The position numbers and the translations under genes were made by a program. Under the pieces are notes generated by a model that saw only the letters and a list, made by a program, of their open reading frames with translations, was not told the origin of the DNA and did not search any database. This document shows, one piece after another, positions 8,522 to 16,667 of a stretch of 64,000 bases of DNA. The first letter of the stretch is position 1. Each line of letters starts with the position of its first letter. This DNA comes from Microbacterium wangchenii (lineage in GTDB: Bacteria; Actinomycetota; Actinomycetes; Actinomycetales; Microbacteriaceae), in assembly GCF_004564355.1 (NCBI RefSeq), contig NZ_CP038266.1, positions 2,728,001 through 2,792,000 on the forward strand. The letters are read 5' to 3'.

Positions 8522-9205
8522 TCAGGCTTCGAAGCGGTACCCGAGACCGCGCACGGTGACGAGCATGCGCGGGTCGCTGGGATCGGACTCGATCCGCGAG
8601 CGGATGCGCTTGACGTGCACGTCCAGCGTCTTGGTGTCGCCGAAGTAGTCCGTCCCCCACACGCGATCGATCAGCTGCCCGCGCGTCAGCACGCGCCCCG
8701 CGTTGCGCATGAGCACTTCCAGGAGCTCGAACTCCTTGAGGGGCATGTTGATCTCGGTGCCGTCGACGGCGACCGCGTGGCGATCGATGTCGAGGGTGAC
8801 GCGTCCGCCGGTGAGGATGCGGTCATCCAGCGACGGCTCGTCCTGCGCGTAGCGACGCAGCACCGCGCGCATCCGGGCGAGCAGCTCGCGGGCGGAGTAG
8901 GGCTTGGTGACGTAGTCGTCCGCACCCAGCTCGAGCCCGACGACGATGTCGACCTCGGAATCCTTCGCCGTCAGCATGATGATGGGAACGCGGGAGGTGG
9001 CTCGCAGCTGCCGGCACACCTCCGTCCCCGGCATCCCGGGCAGCATGAGATCCAGCAGCACGATGTCCGCCCCACGCTCGCGGAAGGCGGTGAGGGCGTG
9101 ACCGCCGTCGCCGGCGATCTCCACCTCGTACCCCTCGCGACGCAGCAGGTAGGCCAGGGGGTCGGCCAGATCCGGCTCGTCCTCGACGATCAGCACGCGG
9201 GTCAT
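8522..9205 (-). CDS. regX3: OmpR-family response regulator, RegX3/PhoP-like
   Basis: A 227-aa regulator. The receiver domain (1-115) has the acidic pair in EDEPD (8-10), the phosphorylation site Asp52 in LLDLMLPG, and Lys101 in YVTKPYSARELLARM. The winged-helix DNA-binding domain (130-227) contains LKEFELLEVLMRNAGRVLTRGQLIDRVWG and the recognition-helix and wing region TLDVHVKRIRSRIE...VRGLGYRFEA. It overlaps the histidine kinase gene by 4 nt (ATGA), so both are made together. Divergent phoU and nearby gpmA are the same neighbours as in Mycobacterium, which identifies it as the phosphate-starvation regulator that binds PHO boxes. The sites at 21008 and 10489 are likely targets. Confidence 0.92.
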   Translation of the reverse strand: MTRVLIVEDEPDLADPLAYLLRREGYEVEIAGDGGHALTAFRERGADIVLLDLMLPGMPGTEVCRQLRATSRVPIIMLTAKDSEVDIVVGLELGADDYVTKPYSARELLARMRAVLRRYAQDEPSLDDRILTGGRVTLDIDRHAVAVDGTEINMPLKEFELLEVLMRNAGRVLTRGQLIDRVWGTDYFGDTKTLDVHVKRIRSRIESDPSDPRMLVTVRGLGYRFEA

Positions 9206-10416
9206 ACGGAATCCCTCTCGGTGGGCGTGGGGTGGGTGAGGACCCTCCTGCGGCGGTCCTTACGCACGGGCTTCGGCTGCGGCGGGTCGCTCTCGGGGGT
9301 CGCGGCCGGAAGACGGACCGTGAAGGTGGACCCGCGGCCGGGGGCCGACCACAGGCGCACCTCCCCGCCGTGGCGCTGCACGGCGTGCTTGACGATCGAC
9401 AAGCCCAGCCCTGTGCCGCCGGTGCTGCGCGAGCGCGCCTGGTCGGCACGGTAGAAGCGCTCGAAGATGCGCTGTTGCTCCGCCTCGGGGATGCCGATGC
9501 CGCGGTCGGTGACGGCGATCTCCACGACGCCGTCGGCCTCTCTCACCCCCACGCCCACGCTGGAACCGGCCGGCGAGTAGGCGATGGCGTTGGCGATGAG
9601 GTTGCCCACGGCCTCCGAGAGCACCTGCGCGTCGCCGCGCACGTGCAGGCCGCGCGTCCCCCCGCGCACGAGCGTGACCGACGCCGAGTCGGCCTGCAGC
9701 GCGTGGGCCTCCACGGCACTGGTGACCACCTCATCCACGGATACGTCGCGCACCTCCCGGAGTTCGTCCGAGGCCTGCAGGCGCGACAGGCTCATGATCC
9801 GGGCGGTGAGAGCGGCCAGGCGAGCTGCCTCCGCCGTGAGGCGCGCGGCGAAGATCCGCACCTGCGCCGGGTCGTCGGCGGCCATCTCGATCGCTTCCGA
9901 CAACAGGCTCACCGCCCCGACCGGGGTCTTCAGCTCGTGACTGGTGTTGGCCACGAAATCGCGGCGCATCTCCTCCACCCGCTCCTGCTCGGTGATGTCG
10001 CGGAGCACCACGAGCGTCAGGCGCGGGGAGATGCTCGCCGCCCGCGCCGCCACCAGGCGCGGCTCTGCCGGTGCCGGGCCGCGCCGCAGCCGCAGGTTCC
10101 GCACCACCGGGGCGCCGGTGTCCCGCGCGGCACGAGCCACGTGACGCAACTCCTCGCCGGGGATGACGTCGCCGACGCGGATGCCGAAGACTCCGACCGG
10201 CGCGGAGGCGGCGAGCACGGTCGAAGAGGCGTCGGACACGAACGCCGGATCATCCATCGCCCGCAGCACCAGCGTCACTCCGTCGGGGACGTGCGACGAC
10301 GTCTCGGCGCGCTGCCGGTCCCGGAGCCGGAACGCGTAGGCGATGAGAAGGACGACGGAACCCCCGACGACGACTCCCAGGATGAGAGCCAGCAGCACGA
10401 GCTGCGTTCGATCCAT
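9202..10416 (-). CDS. senX3: phosphate-responsive sensor histidine kinase, SenX3/PhoR-like
   Basis: A 404-aa membrane kinase. One membrane segment at residues 5-28 (QLVLLALILGVVVGGSVVLLIAY) is followed by a PAS-like region (about 45-140), the dimerisation domain with the phosphorylated His160 in FVANTSHELKTPVGA, and an ATPase domain with the N box (NLIANAIAYSP), G1 (DRGIGIP), F (IFERFYRAD) and G2 (GGTGLGLSIVKH) motifs. It has almost no outside domain, in line with sensing through PstSCAB and PhoU rather than by direct binding. The start at 10416 is chosen because TACGCT (10423-10428) lies exactly 6 nt upstream, making a leaderless start. It is operonic with the response regulator. Confidence 0.92.
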   Translation of the reverse strand: MDRTQLVLLALILGVVVGGSVVLLIAYAFRLRDRQRAETSSHVPDGVTLVLRAMDDPAFVSDASSTVLAASAPVGVFGIRVGDVIPGEELRHVARAARDTGAPVVRNLRLRRGPAPAEPRLVAARAASISPRLTLVVLRDITEQERVEEMRRDFVANTSHELKTPVGAVSLLSEAIEMAADDPAQVRIFAARLTAEAARLAALTARIMSLSRLQASDELREVRDVSVDEVVTSAVEAHALQADSASVTLVRGGTRGLHVRGDAQVLSEAVGNLIANAIAYSPAGSSVGVGVREADGVVEIAVTDRGIGIPEAEQQRIFERFYRADQARSRSTGGTGLGLSIVKHAVQRHGGEVRLWSAPGRGSTFTVRLPAATPESDPPQPKPVRKDRRRRVLTHPTPTERDSV

Positions 10417-10488
10417 GCCACCAGCGTACGGGCGCTCACCGGTCGCGCCAGGCCGTCCCGGCCGCCCCGGCGTTGGGCGGGAGATACT

Positions 10489-10521
10489 ATTCACTCGCAC
10501 GGCACCGTTCGTTCACCTTCG
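10489..10521 (+). promoter_or_regulatory. candidate PHO-box array between senX3 and phoU
   Basis: Three 11-nt units in register: ATTCACTCGCA (10489), CGGCACCGTTC (10500, degenerate) and GTTCACCTTCG (10511). The first and third have the TTCAC core exactly 22 nt apart, as in actinobacterial PhoP/RegX3 sites built from 11-bp direct repeats. It lies in the divergent region of senX3 and phoU, so it could serve autoregulation and phoU. A TACTAT -10-like box at 10485-10490 overlaps its left end, so it could also be repressive. The middle unit is weak. Confidence 0.55.
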
Positions 10522-10585
10522 GCCGGGAGGATCGCCACGGTGGCCGCACGTGTGTGCCGTGCCGCGAATCAGGAAGGGTACTGCG

Positions 10586-11260
10586 ATGCGCGAAGTGTTC
10601 CATCAGTCGCTCGAGGACGTGCAGAACCGTCTCGTGGAGATCGCCGAGCTGGTGACAGTGGCCATCGACGGCGCCACCCGCGCCTTCTCCACCAGCGACG
10701 TCACACTGGCCGAAGAGGTCATCGAGGCCGACCGCATCATCGACGAGAAGGCCGTCGCCCTCGACGAGCTGGCGATCGAGATTCTGGCGCGCCAGCAGCC
10801 GGTGGCCCGCGACCTGCGCATCGTGGTCACGGCGCTGCGGGTGAGTGCGTCACTGGAGCGCATGGGCGACATGGCCGAGCACATCGCCCAGCTCGCCCGC
10901 TCGCGCTTCCCGGAGCGGGCCATCCCCAAGGGCCTGAAGGGCACCTTCAAGCGGATGGGCGAGCTCGACGTCTCCGTGGCGCGCAAGCTGACCGAGCTGC
11001 TGCGCACGGAGGACCTGCGCCTGGCCGAGGAGATCCGCAACGACGACGACGCGATCGACGAGCTGCACGTCAGTGTCTTCGAGAAGGTCCTGGGCGAGAA
11101 CTGGAAGGGCGAGGCGATGGCGACCGTGGACGCGACGCTCGCCAGCCGCTACCACGAGCGCTTCGCCGACCACGCCGAGTCGGTCGCGAAGAAGGTCGTC
11201 TACCTCGCCACCGGCGACTGGAGCGCCGACCCGCAGACACTCGAGGCCTTCGCCGAATAG
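10586..11260 (+). CDS. phoU: phosphate-signalling protein PhoU
   Basis: A 224-aa, almost entirely helical protein made of two PhoU three-helix bundles (about 8-105 and 115-215). It has the family's acidic metal-binding signatures ADRIIDEKAVALDELAIE and RNDDDAIDELHVSVFE, and the ends of each half (ASLERMGDMAEHIAQLA and ERFADHAESVAKKVVYLATG) match the PhoU E/DxxxD pattern. It connects the PstSCAB transporter to the sensor kinase and keeps the Pho system off when phosphate is plentiful. The ATG at 10586 has an AGGAAGG ribosome-binding site. It is divergent from senX3, with PHO-box-like repeats between them. Confidence 0.94.
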   Translation: MREVFHQSLEDVQNRLVEIAELVTVAIDGATRAFSTSDVTLAEEVIEADRIIDEKAVALDELAIEILARQQPVARDLRIVVTALRVSASLERMGDMAEHIAQLARSRFPERAIPKGLKGTFKRMGELDVSVARKLTELLRTEDLRLAEEIRNDDDAIDELHVSVFEKVLGENWKGEAMATVDATLASRYHERFADHAESVAKKVVYLATGDWSADPQTLEAFAE

Positions 11261-11270
11261 ACGGCCCCGA

Positions 11271-11924
11271 TCAGCCCGCGACGCGCCGCCAGACCGGATC
11301 GGCCGTCGCGAACCCCTGGACGATGCGCATGACGCCGCCCGCCTGAACGCAGCCGGCGACGAGCGAGATCAGCCCGACGAGTCCCGCCGCGATCGCGAGT
11401 GCGATGTCTTCACCCTCGAGGATCCCGCGGAAGAGGAGCGCGGTCCCGAAGACGGCGAGCAGGAACGCCAGCGCGGCGGTGATCAGGCGGACGAACAGCG
11501 GCGGCTCGAGGTTCACGAGGCGTGCCTGCACCCACCCGCGCGCCGACGGCGCGGCAGCGCCGCCGCGGAACGGGAGGCCGATCCACCACGCGGCCGCCGC
11601 CGCGAGCTGTCGCCCCGTGCGCCAGAGACGGATGAGCAGCCACGCTCCGGCGCCGCTCATGCCGACGGAGATCATGATGACGATCATGTCGACGGCGCTC
11701 ACCGGGCCTGTCCAGGCCAGCAGCGCGTCGGTCATGACGAGCGTCATGAACACGCCCACGACGGTGAGGGCGTAGGCGAGGACGCCCATCCCCCACCGCG
11801 ACCACCGCTCGTAGTCGGCGCGCAGCGCCGTGACGGCACGGGTGGCGTCGTACGGGTCGGCATCCGCCGACCCGACGTGGGCCAGCCATGCCTCGGACTC
11901 GGGGCGCACGAAGGAGAAAGCCAC
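11271..11924 (-). CDS. four-helix membrane protein of unknown function (second of a coupled pair)
   Basis: A 217-aa protein beginning MAFSFVRPESEAWLAHVGSADADPYDATRAV. Four strongly hydrophobic segments are visible: GVLAYALTVVGVFMTLVMTDAL (about 49-70), AVDMIVIMISVGMSGAGAWLLI (about 79-100), LFVRLITAALAFLLAVFGTALLF (about 140-162) and IALAIAAGLVGLISLVAGCVQ (about 168-188). I recognise no family. The GTG start at 11924 lies 4 nt after the stop of the upstream membrane protein gene, with a GGGCGGA sequence upstream, so translation is probably coupled. An ATG in another frame overlaps the upstream stop but gives only 62 codons and is not favoured. It is convergent with phoU, 10 nt apart. Confidence 0.62.
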   Translation of the reverse strand: MAFSFVRPESEAWLAHVGSADADPYDATRAVTALRADYERWSRWGMGVLAYALTVVGVFMTLVMTDALLAWTGPVSAVDMIVIMISVGMSGAGAWLLIRLWRTGRQLAAAAAWWIGLPFRGGAAAPSARGWVQARLVNLEPPLFVRLITAALAFLLAVFGTALLFRGILEGEDIALAIAAGLVGLISLVAGCVQAGGVMRIVQGFATADPVWRRVAG

Positions 11925-11928
11925 CGCG

Positions 11929-12720
11929 TCATCCGCCCTGCTCAGCCGCCGGCGCCGGGACGAGATCCTCCCGCGGCGCCATCGAGATGCCGAGCAGCCC
12001 GATCCTGACTCCCCGTGCCCGTTCCAGCTCGGCGGCAGGGACGAGCTCGCGTTCGTCGAGCACATCGAGGGCATCCGCGATATCGGCCTGGATCCGCCCC
12101 CGGTCCGCCTCGGCGAGGCCTGACACGGCGGCGTCCAGCCGCGCCAGATTCCGGCGCCACCGGTCGCTTCCTGCATCCGCGGGGCCTCGGTAGACCGCGG
12201 AATGCAGTGCGCCGACAACGGCATCTGCGAGCAGTCCGAGGGCAGCGAACCCGAAGTCCGCCTCCCCCTGTGCGAGCGCCAGGCCGGCGACGGCAGTGGC
12301 CGCCGCCGACGGCCCGAGATGCAGCATGCCGAGCAGTCGACCGACCTTGGGGTCGACGCCCGACGGGTCCCGATGGTCGATGACGAGGCCGATCGCCGCC
12401 AGGACTGCGGCGATCGCCGCGATGGAGCCGGGAATGCGGAGGTCGAGACCCTCGTCCTGCGCGAACAGCCATCCGACGACGGCACCCGCCGCGAGGAGGG
12501 GGAACACGAAGCTCGCGATGTGGCTGAGGGTCAGCAGGCAGCCCCACGCGCGGACGGTGTCCTTCGACAGTGCGCGCCATGCCTCGGCGGGCGCGAAGAA
12601 GGCGATCGCCCGGCGCAGCTCGGCGTCCTCGTGCAGGGCGTGCGCCTCGAGCTTCCACCAGTCGAGCGGCTCCCAGCTGCGACGCGCGCGCGCGAATCGG
12701 ACAGCAGGTCCGTCGCTCAT
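11929..12720 (-). CDS. membrane protein of unknown function (first of a coupled pair)
   Basis: A 263-aa protein starting MSDGPAVRFARARRSWEPLDWWKLEAHALHED. A soluble basic head of about 55 residues precedes hydrophobic stretches at about 61-86 (LLTLSHIASFVFPLLAAGAVVGWLFA), 96-115 (GSIAAIAAVLAAIGLVID) and possibly 131-180. The C-terminal third, AGSDRWRRNLARLDAAVSGLAEADRGRIQADIADALDVL, looks like a cytoplasmic coiled region. No family is recognised. It is followed 4 nt later by a second membrane protein gene, and the pair probably forms one complex. It lies downstream of gpmA on the same strand, 78 nt away. Confidence 0.65.
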   Translation of the reverse strand: MSDGPAVRFARARRSWEPLDWWKLEAHALHEDAELRRAIAFFAPAEAWRALSKDTVRAWGCLLTLSHIASFVFPLLAAGAVVGWLFAQDEGLDLRIPGSIAAIAAVLAAIGLVIDHRDPSGVDPKVGRLLGMLHLGPSAAATAVAGLALAQGEADFGFAALGLLADAVVGALHSAVYRGPADAGSDRWRRNLARLDAAVSGLAEADRGRIQADIADALDVLDERELVPAAELERARGVRIGLLGISMAPREDLVPAPAAEQGG

Positions 12721-12798
12721 ACCGCCCACGCCCCGTCCGCGGCGGGCTCCCCGGTCGCGCTCACCGGCGCGTGCAACCACCACACGCTCGCGGGCTGC

Positions 12799-13548
12799 TC
12801 AACCCTTGCCCTGCGCGGCGACGGCGGCGGCGCCGGCGGCTGCGGCCTCGGGATCCAGGTACTCGCCGGGACCCAGCGGCAGGAGGTCCTCCCCCAGCCG
12901 GTAGACCAGCGGGATGCCGGTGGGGATGTTCAGCGCGGCGATGTCCTCGTCGCTGATCCCCTCGAGATGCTTCACCAGCCCGCGGAGCGAGTTGCCGTGC
13001 GCGGTCACCAGCACGGTCTTGCCTTCACGCAGGTCGGGCACGATCTCCGCTTCCCAGTAGGGCAGCATGCGCTCGATCACGAGCTTGAGCGACTCGGTGT
13101 CGGGAACCTGGCCGTCGATGCCCGCGTAACGGGGGTCGCCGACCTGGCTGTAGGGGTCGTCGGCGGGCAGGGGCGGCGGCGGCACGTCGAACGAGCGGCG
13201 CCACAGCATGAACTGCTCGTTGCCGAACTCCTCGAGCGTCTGCGCCTTGTCCTTGCCCTGCAGCGCGCCGTAGTGCCGCTCGTTGAGCCGCCACGAGCGC
13301 TTGACCGGGATCCACAGGCGGTCGGCGGTATCCAGCGCGATGTTCGCCGTCTGGATCGCGCGGCTGAGCACCGACGTGTGCAGGATGTCAGGCAGCAACC
13401 CCGCCTCGGCGAGCAGCTCGCCGCCGCGCGCGGCCTCCGCCTTACCCTGATCGGTGAGACGCACGTCCACCCATCCTGTGAACTGGTTGGTCTTGTTCCA
13501 CTCGCTCTGGCCGTGGCGGAGCAGGATCAGGGTGTAGGGCGCGCTCAT
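12799..13548 (-). CDS. gpmA: 2,3-bisphosphoglycerate-dependent phosphoglycerate mutase
   Basis: A 249-aa glycolytic/gluconeogenic enzyme interconverting 3- and 2-phosphoglycerate through a phosphohistidine. The RHG signature [10 protein letters not shown] contains the catalytic His12. [19 protein letters not shown], the substrate-binding [15 protein letters not shown] and the second catalytic His in [12 protein letters not shown] are all present. The length matches the dPGM family. The ATG is preceded at exactly 6 nt by TAGGAT (13555-13560), so the transcript is probably leaderless. The SenX3/RegX3 pair lies nearby, as in Mycobacterium, where gpm1 adjoins senX3. The C-terminus ends in an Ala-rich tail that is not conserved. 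Confidence 0.96.
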   Translation of the reverse strand: MSAPYTLILLRHGQSEWNKTNQFTGWVDVRLTDQGKAEAARGGELLAEAGLLPDILHTSVLSRAIQTANIALDTADRLWIPVKRSWRLNERHYGALQGKDKAQTLEEFGNEQFMLWRRSFDVPPPPLPADDPYSQVGDPRYAGIDGQVPDTESLKLVIERMLPYWEAEIVPDLREGKTVLVTAHGNSLRGLVKHLEGISDEDIAALNIPTGIPLVYRLGEDLLPLGPGEYLDPEAAAAGAAAVAAQGKG

Positions 13549-13617
13549 GCCGCCATCCTACCGACCGGGTCCGCCGCCATCAGGGGCCTTCCGGGCAGTG
13601 CTGGCATCATGGGATGA

Positions 13618-14421
13618 GTGCGTGCGTCGGTGGTGGGTCAGGTGACGCGCGGCACCACCGGCACCAATCGCCTGCGACGCGTGGACCGGTGGATCGCCCG
13701 GCATCCCGCGCTGCGGCGGGCCGAGGATCCGCTCGCGGTCGACCTCGGGTTCGGGGCGAGCGCGGTGACCACGCTGGAGCTGTACGCGCGGCTCGCCCAG
13801 GTGCGGCCGGACGTCGAGGTGCGCGGACTGGAGATCGATCCCGATCGTGTCGCTCGCGCGCAGGAGCAGCTGCACCGCGCCCCGGCCGCCGAGCGCGAGC
13901 ATGTCTCCTTCGCCCGCGGGGGGTTCGAAGTGCCGACGCCGGCCGGACGCCGGCCCGCGATCATCCGCGCGATGAACGTGCTCCGCCAATACGACGAGCG
14001 CGACGTCGCCCCGGCATGGGCGCGCATGTGCGGGCGACTGGCCCCCGGCGGCGTCCTCGTGGAAGGCACGTGCGACGAGATCGGCCGCGTCACGACGTGG
14101 GTCGAGGTCGGCGCGGATGCCGCGCCACGAAGCCTCACGATCTCCCTGCGCCTGGCCGGCCTCGCCTCCCCCGCGATCGCGGCCGAGCGCCTCCCCAAGG
14201 CGCTCATCCACCGGAACGTGCCCGGCGAAGGCATCCATGCCTTCCTCACCGGCTTGGAGTCGGAGTGGGACCGCGCCGCGGCGGTGGCGCCGTTCGGGCC
14301 CGTGCACCGGTGGCGCACGGCGCTGAGTTCCCTCGCCGACGCGGGCTGGCCGCTGCACAGTCGCGCGCGCTGGCGGCTGGGCGAGGTGGGCGTCGCGTGG
14401 GACGCCGTGGCTCCGGCCTGA
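13618..14421 (+). CDS. class I SAM-dependent methyltransferase
   Basis: A 267-aa protein. Motif I of class I methyltransferases appears as LAVDLGFGASAVTTLELYARL (about 39-59), and the acidic residue binding the SAM ribose as EVRGLEIDPDRV (about 67-78). The motif IV region is PAIIRAMNVLRQYDERDV, followed by LAPGGVLVEGTCDEIGR. The acceptor substrate is not apparent. It starts with GTG at 13618 in a short divergent gap (69 nt) from gpmA, and its end is convergent with the ygfZ gene (15-nt gap). Conserved actinobacterial proteins of this length next to gpm are usually left as unassigned methyltransferases, and I keep that level. Confidence 0.8.
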   Translation: MRASVVGQVTRGTTGTNRLRRVDRWIARHPALRRAEDPLAVDLGFGASAVTTLELYARLAQVRPDVEVRGLEIDPDRVARAQEQLHRAPAAEREHVSFARGGFEVPTPAGRRPAIIRAMNVLRQYDERDVAPAWARMCGRLAPGGVLVEGTCDEIGRVTTWVEVGADAAPRSLTISLRLAGLASPAIAAERLPKALIHRNVPGEGIHAFLTGLESEWDRAAAVAPFGPVHRWRTALSSLADAGWPLHSRARWRLGEVGVAWDAVAPA

Positions 14422-14436
14422 GCGGGAGGGAGGGCG

Positions 14437-15531
14437 TCAGCCTGCGGAGGTGCGTCGCCCCAGGCGCGGCAGGCGGGGGACGGATGCCGTCGCTCCGGCG
14501 TCGGCGGGGACCACGACCTGCTGGGCGGCCGACACGGGTCCTTGCGCGGTTTCCACGACGAGGTCGGCATCCACGGGAGCGGTGCGCTTGACCAGGGCGA
14601 GCGCGATCGGCCCCTCCTCGTAGTGCCACGCCGCCGACGTGATCGCTCCGATGGCGGTGTCACCGGACCGGACCTCATCCCCGCGCTCGGGCAGGATGCT
14701 GTCGCTGCCGTCCAGCTGCAGCGCCACGACTCGCCGGGGCGGGTGGCCGAGGTTGTGGACCTTCGCGACGGTCTCCTGACCGCGGTAGCAGCCCTTGGAC
14801 AGGTGCACCGCCGTGCGCAGCCAGTCCAGCTCGTGCGGCAGAACGCGTTCGTCGGCGTCGGCCGCGATGCGCGGCCGCCATGCCGCGATCCGCAGGGCCT
14901 CGACGGCGTCCAGGCCCGCCAGGGCGCCGGGCGCGGACGTCCGGATGAGGCGCTCCAGCTCGGCCTGCTCCACCACGGCCTCTGCCCAGTCGCGGTCGGC
15001 GCCGGGATGCTCCAGCGGCTGGGCGTACGCGTGACCGCCGGGAGCGACCTGCGGCCACGGGTCGCGCCAGATCACCGGGATCCCGGTCTCGGCGACGGCG
15101 GGCACCCGCGCGAGTGCGGCGGCGGTGCCGCCCACGACGGCGAGGTCGGAGCGGTCGGCGACGACCACGCGGAGCCGGAACCGCATGCGCTGCAACCAGG
15201 CCAGAAGCGGTTCGGCGTCGGGGGCGTCCACGAGGAGCCACGTCGTCGCGCCGTCGTCGAAGACCGCGGCGGCGTGCTCGACCCGGCCCTGAGGATCCAG
15301 GATCAGCAGCTCGGTGGGCGTGGCCGGCGGAAGACGCGTGAGGGCCTGGGACGACAGCGAATCCAGCCAGCTGAGCCGGTCCTCCCCCGAGACGGTGAGC
15401 ACGCGCCGGTCACCGAGCGGGGCGAGCGCGCTCCCGGAGGCCAGCGCGCGCTGCTCGGCGAACGGGTTGCCGAGATGGCGGAGCCCGCTCGCGTCCGACA
15501 CGGCGCCGGCGACAGTCGTGTAATCGGTCAT
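14437..15531 (-). CDS. ygfZ: folate-binding protein YgfZ (GcvT-like, iron-sulfur cluster repair)
   Basis: A 364-aa member of the GcvT/YgfZ superfamily. The diagnostic YgfZ signature K-G-C-Y-x-G-Q-E is present as LSKGCYRGQETVAKVHNLG in the C-terminal half (about 256-274), including the redox-active Cys. The N-terminal folate-binding domain includes LTVSGEDRLSWLDSLSSQAL. YgfZ uses tetrahydrofolate to help assemble or repair certain Fe-S enzymes in the cytoplasm. The ATG start overlaps the stop of the upstream nitrobindin-like gene by one base (TGATG), so they are coupled. It is the last gene of a three-gene operon starting with a 37-aa membrane peptide. Confidence 0.9.
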   Translation of the reverse strand: MTDYTTVAGAVSDASGLRHLGNPFAEQRALASGSALAPLGDRRVLTVSGEDRLSWLDSLSSQALTRLPPATPTELLILDPQGRVEHAAAVFDDGATTWLLVDAPDAEPLLAWLQRMRFRLRVVVADRSDLAVVGGTAAALARVPAVAETGIPVIWRDPWPQVAPGGHAYAQPLEHPGADRDWAEAVVEQAELERLIRTSAPGALAGLDAVEALRIAAWRPRIAADADERVLPHELDWLRTAVHLSKGCYRGQETVAKVHNLGHPPRRVVALQLDGSDSILPERGDEVRSGDTAIGAITSAAWHYEEGPIALALVKRTAPVDADLVVETAQGPVSAAQQVVVPADAGATASVPRLPRLGRRTSAG

Positions 15532-16130
15532 CAGTCGGCCCGAGCCAATCGCGCCGACGCGTGCGAGGACAGTTCGGATCCGAGGGCGGCGATGTCCCAC
15601 GCCCACAGCAGGTGTCCCTCGACCAGGCCGTACATCCGCGTTGCGGCGGTGTACACCTTGGCCCCGGCGGTGCGCACCACCGCGTCGGTGGCGATGTCGA
15701 TGCGGGGCCCCCGCACCTGCCCCAGGTACAGCTCGCTGATGCCGTCCGCGTGCACGAGGGAGACCTCGATGTCGAACCCGCCGGCCTCGTTGCGGAGGCG
15801 CTCGACGTCGTCGACCGTGCGTGCCGGACCTGTTGTCAGAGCCGGAAGCAGACCAGGGCCGGCATCGGCCTCGGCGGCGGGGCGGCTCAGACGCCAGTAG
15901 CCCATCTCGGCGACCAGCGGCGTGGGCTCCCCCTCGCCGAGCAGCCATGCGCTGCCGGAGTAGTTCAGGTAGGCACCGCCGTCGTGGCTGAAGCTCACGC
16001 GGTGGCGGAACTCACCCGTGAAGTGCTGGTCGGCGGTGGCGTAGTCCAGCACGCCGGTGCCTTCCCACACGCCTACGAGCCACGACAACGGGGCGAGGTC
16101 GGCGGGGAGGTCGGTCGGCAGCTCGAACAC
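15531..16130 (-). CDS. nitrobindin-like heme-binding protein (DUF1794/THAP4-like, FABP fold)
   Basis: A 199-aa beta-barrel protein. The family opening LAPLSWLVGVWEGTGVLDY contains the GxWxGxG signature of nitrobindins. It continues with FRHRVSFSHDGGAYLNYSGSAWLL and Y-W-R-L, and ends with a conserved segment, AATRMYGLVEGHLLWAWDIAALG, whose neighbourhood carries the proximal heme region in the family. The expected axial His (HG in related proteins) is not obvious here: EGHLLWAWD contains a His that could serve. It probably binds heme and reacts with nitrogen or oxygen species in the cytoplasm. GTG start with a GAAGG ribosome-binding site, 10 nt after a 37-aa membrane peptide gene. Confidence 0.82.
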   Translation of the reverse strand: MFELPTDLPADLAPLSWLVGVWEGTGVLDYATADQHFTGEFRHRVSFSHDGGAYLNYSGSAWLLGEGEPTPLVAEMGYWRLSRPAAEADAGPGLLPALTTGPARTVDDVERLRNEAGGFDIEVSLVHADGISELYLGQVRGPRIDIATDAVVRTAGAKVYTAATRMYGLVEGHLLWAWDIAALGSELSSHASARLARAD

Positions 16131-16140
16131 GACGCCGCCT

Positions 16141-16254
16141 TCAGCGCTGGCCGCGGTACAGGTTCTTGATGACGACGCCCGACACGAACACGATCGCGAG
16201 GGATGCGAGGCCGAGCAACCCCACGAAGAAGAGTTCGAGCGCGACAAGATCCAT
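16141..16254 (-). CDS. 37-aa single-pass membrane peptide
   Basis: A short frame encoding MDLVALELFFVGLLGLASLAI and then a few hydrophobic residues ending VIKNLYRGQR. The whole chain is one membrane segment with a basic cytoplasmic end. The ATG lies exactly 6 nt after a TAGACT -10 box (16261-16266), the same geometry as over a dozen other genes in this window. It is followed 10 nt later by the nitrobindin-like gene, so it is the first gene of that operon. The promoter geometry, stop and spacing argue that it is real although very short. No function can be assigned. A regulatory or assembly role for a membrane partner would be a guess. Confidence 0.65.
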   Translation of the reverse strand: MDLVALELFFVGLLGLASLAIVFVSGVVIKNLYRGQR

Positions 16255-16263
16255 GTCGGCAGT

Positions 16264-16563
16264 CTATCCCGGAACGATCGCGGCGAGCCCGAAGCCTGCG
16301 CTGATGACGGCCATGACGACCATCGCCCCCAGCACGCTCGCCGAGACGCGGACGAGGAACTCCTGCGAGCGCCCGTACCAGAGCTGGACGACGAAGGACA
16401 GGACGAGGCACGCCCCCAGCCCGATCGTGAGCCACGCGGCACGCCACCCCTCGGGGACGAAGACGCCGATGCCGATGCCCAGGAGCGCGGCCACCACCCA
16501 CACCGCCAGCACACCCCACACCGTGCGTCGCGGTGCCAACTCGGGAACGGTCATAGGCGTCAT
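16264..16563 (-). CDS. small three-segment membrane protein
   Basis: A 99-aa protein (MTPMTVPELAPRRTVWGVLAV...). Three hydrophobic segments are visible: VWGVLAVWVVAALLGIGIGVFV (15-36), AAWLTIGLGACLVLSFVVQLW (about 41-61) and ASVLGAMVVMAVISAGFGLAAI (about 74-95). It resembles small uncharacterised actinobacterial membrane proteins, but I recognise no family name. An alternative ATG lies three codons in (16554); no good ribosome-binding site separates them. Its stop lies inside the promoter of the 37-aa peptide operon, which runs in the same direction. It is divergent from glnR. Confidence 0.6.
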   Translation of the reverse strand: MTPMTVPELAPRRTVWGVLAVWVVAALLGIGIGVFVPEGWRAAWLTIGLGACLVLSFVVQLWYGRSQEFLVRVSASVLGAMVVMAVISAGFGLAAIVPG

Positions 16564-16667
16564 TCTCGCGCAGGTACGGCGCATCCGCACACCGCGGCGC
16601 GGGAGCGGTCCCGTCTCGCCCCTAAGATATGGGTGGATGCGGCCCGCCGCATCGGGGGAGGTCCCGG

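Noticed and set aside
11744..11932. ATG-started 62-codon frame overlapping the stop at 11929
   Set aside because: It ends early and lacks the membrane segments; the GTG at 11924 opens the longer frame with four clear membrane helices.
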